From Alkaliphilus hydrothermalis (GTDB lineage Bacteria > Bacillota > Clostridia > Peptostreptococcales > Natronincolaceae), in contig NZ_JAFBEE010000025.1 in assembly GCF_016908555.1 (NCBI RefSeq), positions 1-34,444 of the forward strand: 34,444 nt of DNA, given 5' to 3'. The notes beneath the pieces are model-generated. The model saw nothing but the letters and a program-made list of their open reading frames with translations, was not told where the DNA came from and made no database searches. This document shows, one piece after another, positions 31,032 to 34,444 of this stretch (positions within the stretch are counted from its first letter, which is position 1; each line of letters opens with the position of its first letter). The position numbers were made by a program, and so were the translations under genes.

Positions 31032-31433
31032 TTGAAACAGAGGATGCTAAAAATCTGTATATGCTGTCTTATGATAGCTCTAGTTGTATCAGGTACAGCT
31101 ACAGTAATAAGCTATTATAAGAAAAATCGTCCTAATGGTGATGTAAGAGGACTTAATGAATACAATCGATGGGAATCCAATATGATCAAGGAAAATCCTG
31201 ATTACAATAATTTGAGGATTTTAATAGACATTTCAGAAAAAAGACTCTACCTATTAAATGGTAGCGAGTTGATAAAAAAATACCCCATTGCCAGTGGCCG
31301 GCCAGGGCACCCATCCCCAATAGGGTCATGGAAGGTTGTTAATAAGGCAAAATGGGGTGGCGGTTTTGGTACTAGATGGATGGGACTGAACGTACCCTGG
31401 TCTGTTTATCAACAGGAATACGGTATTGGGTAA
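31032..31433 (+). pseudogene. Truncated L,D-transpeptidase (YkuD-domain) gene
   Basis: The 133-residue product has a signal-anchor (MLKICICCLMIALVVSGTATVISYY) and the first part of a YkuD L,D-transpeptidase domain: LRILIDISEKRLYLLNGSELIKKYPIASGRPGHPSPIGSWKVVNKAKWGGGFGTRWMGLNVPW. It then diverges (SVYQQEYGIG) and stops, before the HGT...SHGCVRM segment that carries the catalytic His and Cys. It therefore cannot cross-link peptidoglycan. The TTG start has AAGGGGGGAT just upstream; ATG 31044 is an alternative. The related debris at 21250 shows that this gene type existed in more than one copy. Confidence 0.82.
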
Positions 31434-31672
31434 CCCCATACCCCTTGAAAAGAATGGTTTAGAGAGTTAACAGGGAAATATATTATGGAAAAATAAAATC
31501 ATGGTTAATATAAAAGCAGGTTGCTATTGGTGATCTGTTTTTTGTTGTTTCAAGTAGTCATTGTGATATAATAATGGTAATAATGAAGGCTTAAAATAAT
31601 ATGGGAAAATATGTTTAGTGAATGCTTGAAAAGAAGTATAATATAAACAAAGTCAAATAGTCAAAGGTGATT

Positions 31673-31966
31673 ATGGTGAAGATAAAAAAATTAATTTATG
31701 AGAAAAGAAATGATGTTTTAAGCATAGCAAATCACTATGGAGTAGTAAAAATTCAACTCTTTGGATCTGTTGCCAGAAATGAAGAGGTTACGGATAGTGA
31801 TATTGACTTTCTTGTTCAATTTGAAGAAGGACGTACATTATTTGACCTAATTGCCTTGAAGAATGAGTTGGAAGGCCTTTTAACATTAAAGGTAGATGTT
31901 GTATCCGAGGAATCATTACACTGGAATATAAGCGAACAAGTTAAAAGAGAGGTTATTGAAATATGA
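31673..31966 (+). CDS. MNT-type minimal nucleotidyltransferase (antitoxin-like)
   Basis: A 97-residue minimal nucleotidyltransferase of the DNA polymerase beta superfamily. The active-site motif is complete: IQLFGSVARNEEVTDSDIDFLVQFE (GS...SDxDxxV), with a further acidic residue in LKVDVVSEE. Such MntA proteins usually pair with a HEPN toxin and AMPylate it, but no HEPN gene is here; a Fic gene follows after about 50 bases. AAAGGTG lies just before ATG 31673, with GTG 31676 also possible; a GTG at 31667 lies inside the binding site. A fragment of its 3' end is duplicated at 21284. Confidence 0.88.
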   Translation: MVKIKKLIYEKRNDVLSIANHYGVVKIQLFGSVARNEEVTDSDIDFLVQFEEGRTLFDLIALKNELEGLLTLKVDVVSEESLHWNISEQVKREVIEI

Positions 31967-32017
31967 AGAGTATGAAGGCCTTAACCATTTAAATTAAAAG
32001 AGAGGGGTGAAATTCCA

Positions 32018-32752
32018 ATGAAGGATTTATTTAAAAAAATACAAGAAAAGCAGACACTGTTAGATAGTAAAAGACCTTTACCGACTTATACTGTTAAAAG
32101 CATCAGGGAGAATTTATTGCTTGAATGGACATATAATTCTAATGCCATAGAAGGAAATACTTTAACCCTACAGGAAACAAAAGTTGTCTTAGAAGGTATT
32201 ACAGTAGGTGGGAAGACCTTTAGAGAACACCTAGAGGTAATAAATCATAAGGAAGCTATTTTGTATGTAGAAGAAATAGTAAAGAGTAAAGAAAAACTCA
32301 ATGAGTGGCAAATACAGAATATTCATAGGTTAGTTTTAAAGGGGATTAGCGATGAATACGCAGGTGTATATAGGAATCAAAATGTAATAATTAGTGGGGC
32401 TCAACATACTCCACCAGATTTTATGGTTGTTTCAGATGAAATGAAAGCTCTCATTAATTGGTATGAAAGTGAAGCCCAAAAACTACATCCCGTTGAAAGA
32501 GCTGCACAGCTGCATGGCATTTTTGTTGGAGTACATCCTTTTGTAGATGGTAATGGAAGGACAGCAAGACTTTTAATGAATTTAGAGCTTATGAAAAATG
32601 GATATCCTGCTTCAATTATTAGGGCAGAAAATAGATTAGAATATTATAATGCTTTAGACAAAGCTCATACAACCAGTGACTATGACGACTTTAGTAAATT
32701 AGTTGCACAGGAAGTTGAGAAAAGCTTGGATATGTATTTAAAACTTTTATAA
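32018..32752 (+). CDS. Fic-domain AMP-transferase with N-terminal inhibitory motif
   Basis: A 244-residue Fic protein that would transfer AMP from ATP to a target hydroxyl. The catalytic loop HPFVDGNGRTAR (173-184) is complete. The inhibitory motif S/TxxxEG/N is present near the N-terminus as SNAIEG (Ser41, Glu45), so this is a class II, self-restrained Fic. There is no C-terminal winged helix. AGAGAGGGGTGA precedes the ATG. It directly follows the MNT gene, making a possible two-enzyme nucleotidyl-transfer unit. A frameshifted 3' copy lies at 20863-21198. The target is unknown. Confidence 0.9.
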   Translation: MKDLFKKIQEKQTLLDSKRPLPTYTVKSIRENLLLEWTYNSNAIEGNTLTLQETKVVLEGITVGGKTFREHLEVINHKEAILYVEEIVKSKEKLNEWQIQNIHRLVLKGISDEYAGVYRNQNVIISGAQHTPPDFMVVSDEMKALINWYESEAQKLHPVERAAQLHGIFVGVHPFVDGNGRTARLLMNLELMKNGYPASIIRAENRLEYYNALDKAHTTSDYDDFSKLVAQEVEKSLDMYLKLL

Positions 32753-32769
32753 TTCAATATAATTGCGCA

Positions 32770-32798
32770 AAGCCCATGGAACAGTTTTCATGGGTTTA
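32770..32798 (+). terminator. Hairpin downstream of the Fic gene
   Basis: AAGCCCATG pairs with CATGGGTTT around a ten-base loop. It lacks a long T-run but occurs in the same place after the Fic fragment at 21208-21235 with compensating bases (AAGCCCATG/CATGGGCTT), which supports a real structure. Confidence 0.5.
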
Positions 32799-32935
32799 AC
32801 TTATCCCCTTATTTAAGATATTAAATTATAGTAAATCATCCTTTTTTGATTCTTTATTTACCTAAAATACTGTTGGTGTAAAAAAGAGGAAATTTACTAG
32901 TATTTATAGAAAAGAATCAAATAAAAGATAGGTAA

Positions 32936-33499
32936 ATGAGTTTTTACAAATTTTACTTATTGATAGAGTTTGGCCCAATACGAAGATCCTACCACCCAGA
33001 ACAACCATTTGTGCACCTCACTAACGATGGAATATGGAATTTAAATATCTCTATTGAAAAATCCAATATAAGGGATAAGTGGTTGCTAAATAATAGTGTA
33101 GTTGGAGGATTTAATGATGAAGTCTACTCATTATTAATCAGTGATGGAGCGCTTGTTAGGGAAGTGGCGCAAATAATATTAAATAGTCATTTTCCACAAA
33201 CAATTCACGAAGATATACTTACAGCAGTTGGTTTGGTTTTGATGAGGTAATTAAATCACGAAGAATTATTGAGGAGCTTCGATATTTCTTTTAGGCAATT
33301 CTGTTATTATAAGAATATATGCTATGCAACAGAACAAGCCATAAAAGATATACATCAGAAAAAGATTGTAGTGACAAATGAAAACACACCCGTAACAACA
33401 TTAAATCGTATTAATAATTTCATTCACAGGTTTGGTTTTGATGTAGACGGTAAAGCAATTCAAGAACTCAATGATATGATAACAAGTTTATTTCTGTAA
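32936..33499 (+). pseudogene. Unknown gene broken by frameshifts
   Basis: The first frame, from ATG 32936, reads MSFYKFYLLIEFGPIRRSYHPEQPFVHLTNDGIWNLNISIEK...HEDILTAVGLVLMR and stops at 33250. Near 33230 a second frame continues naturally (GFDEVIKSRRIIEELRYFF), and from about 33285 a third frame continues (FRQFCYYKNICYATEQAIKDIHQKKIVVTNENTPVTTLNRINNFIHRFGFDVDGKAIQELNDMI) to a stop at 33499. The three pieces together look like one protein of about 185 residues with two frame shifts. I do not recognise the family. Two separate small genes are the alternative, but the second lacks a ribosome binding site. Confidence 0.55.
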
Positions 33500-33520
33500 G
33501 ACTTATTTAAAGAATTTAAT

Positions 33521-33566
33521 AAACCCTGCTATGATAGCAAACACTTACTATCATAGCAGGGTTTTA
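33521..33566. terminator. Strong bidirectional terminator
   Basis: AAACCCTGCTATGATAG (33521-33537) pairs perfectly with CTATCATAGCAGGGTTT (33548-33564), a 17-base stem with a ten-base loop, A-rich on the left and T-rich on the right. It separates the broken gene from the minus-strand pair. Confidence 0.9.
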
Positions 33567-33577
33567 CTATATCAATT

Positions 33578-33958
33578 CTATAGTTCTATAGCTCTAGGAT
33601 TACCACTAATATAATACTCCATCTGATCAAGTATATCAACTCCTAGGAGCTTAGAATAAGCTTGTAGTTCAACTATAGCATCTTTACTGTTCAAACCACT
33701 TTTCAACACCCTTTTTTCATGTCTAATGTATCGACAATAGCTAAATCGATTTAAGTCAATATCAACAATTAAAAAGGTATTGCCTGCAATATCAATTTTT
33801 GCAACCTCCCACTTATTCCAGGTTTGGAAGTTTTCATAGTTATAGTAGGATCCATTCATAATCATATATTGATTTGTATCAATTAAGTAATCATTAAGGA
33901 TACCATACATGTCATAGATTAAATTTATTTTTTCGGATTTTATAGGATTCAACTTCAT
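33578..33958 (-). CDS. Hypothetical protein
   Basis: A 126-residue soluble protein of unknown family, rich in Tyr, Asn and Ile, with a beta-rich middle (WNKWEVAKIDIAGNTFLIVDIDLNRFSYCRYIRHEKRVL) and no signal peptide, membrane segment or cofactor motif. AAAGGAGA lies before the ATG on the minus strand. It is 21 bases downstream of the phosphatase fragment and probably shares its transcript. No function can be proposed. Confidence 0.65.
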   Translation of the reverse strand: MKLNPIKSEKINLIYDMYGILNDYLIDTNQYMIMNGSYYNYENFQTWNKWEVAKIDIAGNTFLIVDIDLNRFSYCRYIRHEKRVLKSGLNSKDAIVELQAYSKLLGVDILDQMEYYISGNPRAIEL

Positions 33959-33979
33959 TATAATATTCTCCTTTCGATA

Positions 33980-34327
33980 TTAAGCTACCAATTTTGCAAC
34001 TTGATAGATTTCTGTTATTTCCCCATGGGATATTTCTATAGCTGTCAAACTACCGCCAAACACAACTCCAGTATCTATCCCTATTCTATCTTTCTTAATA
34101 TAGGGAGCCCATGATCCTGTTATATACTTAGTAGGGGTGTGTCCGAAGATAACTGGCTTTTCGAAGGTTTTAGGTGAGTAAAAGAATTCCTCCCGAATCC
34201 ATAATAGGTCATCTTCTACTTGATGTTGCATACTCACTCCCGGTCTGATCCCACCATGAACATAGATGAAACTTTCATCTTCATAATACAGTGGAAGGCT
34301 ATTGAAGAACTCTACATAATTATCCAC
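33980..34327 (-). pseudogene. Serine/threonine phosphatase (PPP, metallophosphoesterase) lacking its N-terminal half
   Basis: The 115 residues match the C-terminal half of bacterial PPP-type phosphatases: SLPLYYEDESFIYVHGGIRPGV, DDLLWIREEF, VIFGHTPT and RIGIDTGVVFGGSLTAIEI, with the second set of metal ligands (HGG and GHT). The metal motifs of the first half (GDxHG, GDYxDRG, GNHE) are absent. The frame is open upstream to the window edge, but reads an unrelated hydrophobic sequence (ILIVLYWEIILRF...). The visible GTG start at 34327 has only a weak AGAG ahead. It is best read as a gene truncated at its 5' end and fused to foreign sequence. Confidence 0.72.
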
Positions 34328-34444
34328 TGAATCTCTATTCTTGATAAAATGTAAATGGTAAAATAAAATGGAGAGATTTTGGCAAACAAAAACGGAGAAT
34401 AATTTCCAATATAGTACAATAAGAATACTCCTTCTGATAGAATT

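Noticed and set aside
1..34444. tRNA, rRNA or CRISPR arrays
   Set aside because: I looked for cloverleaf ends, conserved rRNA blocks and regularly spaced repeats and found none.

Overview
The window is AT-rich and looks chromosomal, from an anaerobic, spore-forming Firmicute of the class Clostridia. An Alkaliphilus/Natronincola-like relative is my best guess, inferred only from gene style. Supporting signs are strong AGGAGG-type ribosome binding sites, TTG/GTG starts, a ferredoxin-linked 2-oxoacid oxidoreductase, sigma-54 control of catabolic genes, a Spo0E-like remnant and many AT-rich intrinsic terminators. No rRNA, tRNA, CRISPR array or complete transposon was seen.

Layout. (1) 139-3328: a tightly overlapping three-gene operon for cell-wall peptide processing: LD-carboxypeptidase, M20 amidohydrolase, and a class A beta-lactamase-fold serine hydrolase with an unusual charged insert and zinc ribbon. 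(2) 3489-7607: a LysR regulator divergent from a four-subunit 2-oxoacid:ferredoxin oxidoreductase (ferredoxin, alpha, beta, gamma). (3) 8057-13288: a DadA-like FAD oxidoreductase, a CrtI-like FAD oxidoreductase, an SdpR/SdpI pair with a perfect palindromic operator, and an EamA exporter. (4) 13745-14617: a c-di-GMP-I riboswitch with its terminator directly upstream of a membrane GGDEF protein. (5) 15300-18266: an ABC-F ATPase, a conserved small protein and a nitroreductase. (6) 18593-20858: a three-gene signalling operon of a helical protein, a B12-binding protein with the CarH-type W-x9-EH motif, and a PAS/PP2C (SpoIIE-type) phosphatase.

(7) 21677-28486 is the most interesting block. A sigma-54 activator is divergent from a five-gene operon preceded by a textbook -24/-12 promoter: an Fe-S protein, a sodium:solute symporter, a small membrane partner, an unknown 180-residue protein, and a histidine-ammonia-lyase homologue that has lost the Ala-Ser-Gly triad needed for the MIO cofactor. 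I infer an inducible uptake-and-breakdown system. The substrate may be a betaine-type amino acid such as ergothioneine, because ergothionases are, to my knowledge, MIO-less relatives of this superfamily. (8) 28993-30409: a KAS III-like enzyme with a carboxymuconolactone-decarboxylase-family protein.

(9) 28.5-34.4 kb and 20.86-21.33 kb hold gene debris: two IS66-type left ends that cut into host ORFs, a Spo0E-like remnant, a truncated L,D-transpeptidase, an MNT nucleotidyltransferase plus Fic pair, a scrambled partial copy of that L,D-transpeptidase/MNT/Fic block 11 kb away, a frameshifted unknown gene, and a phosphatase lacking its N-terminal half.
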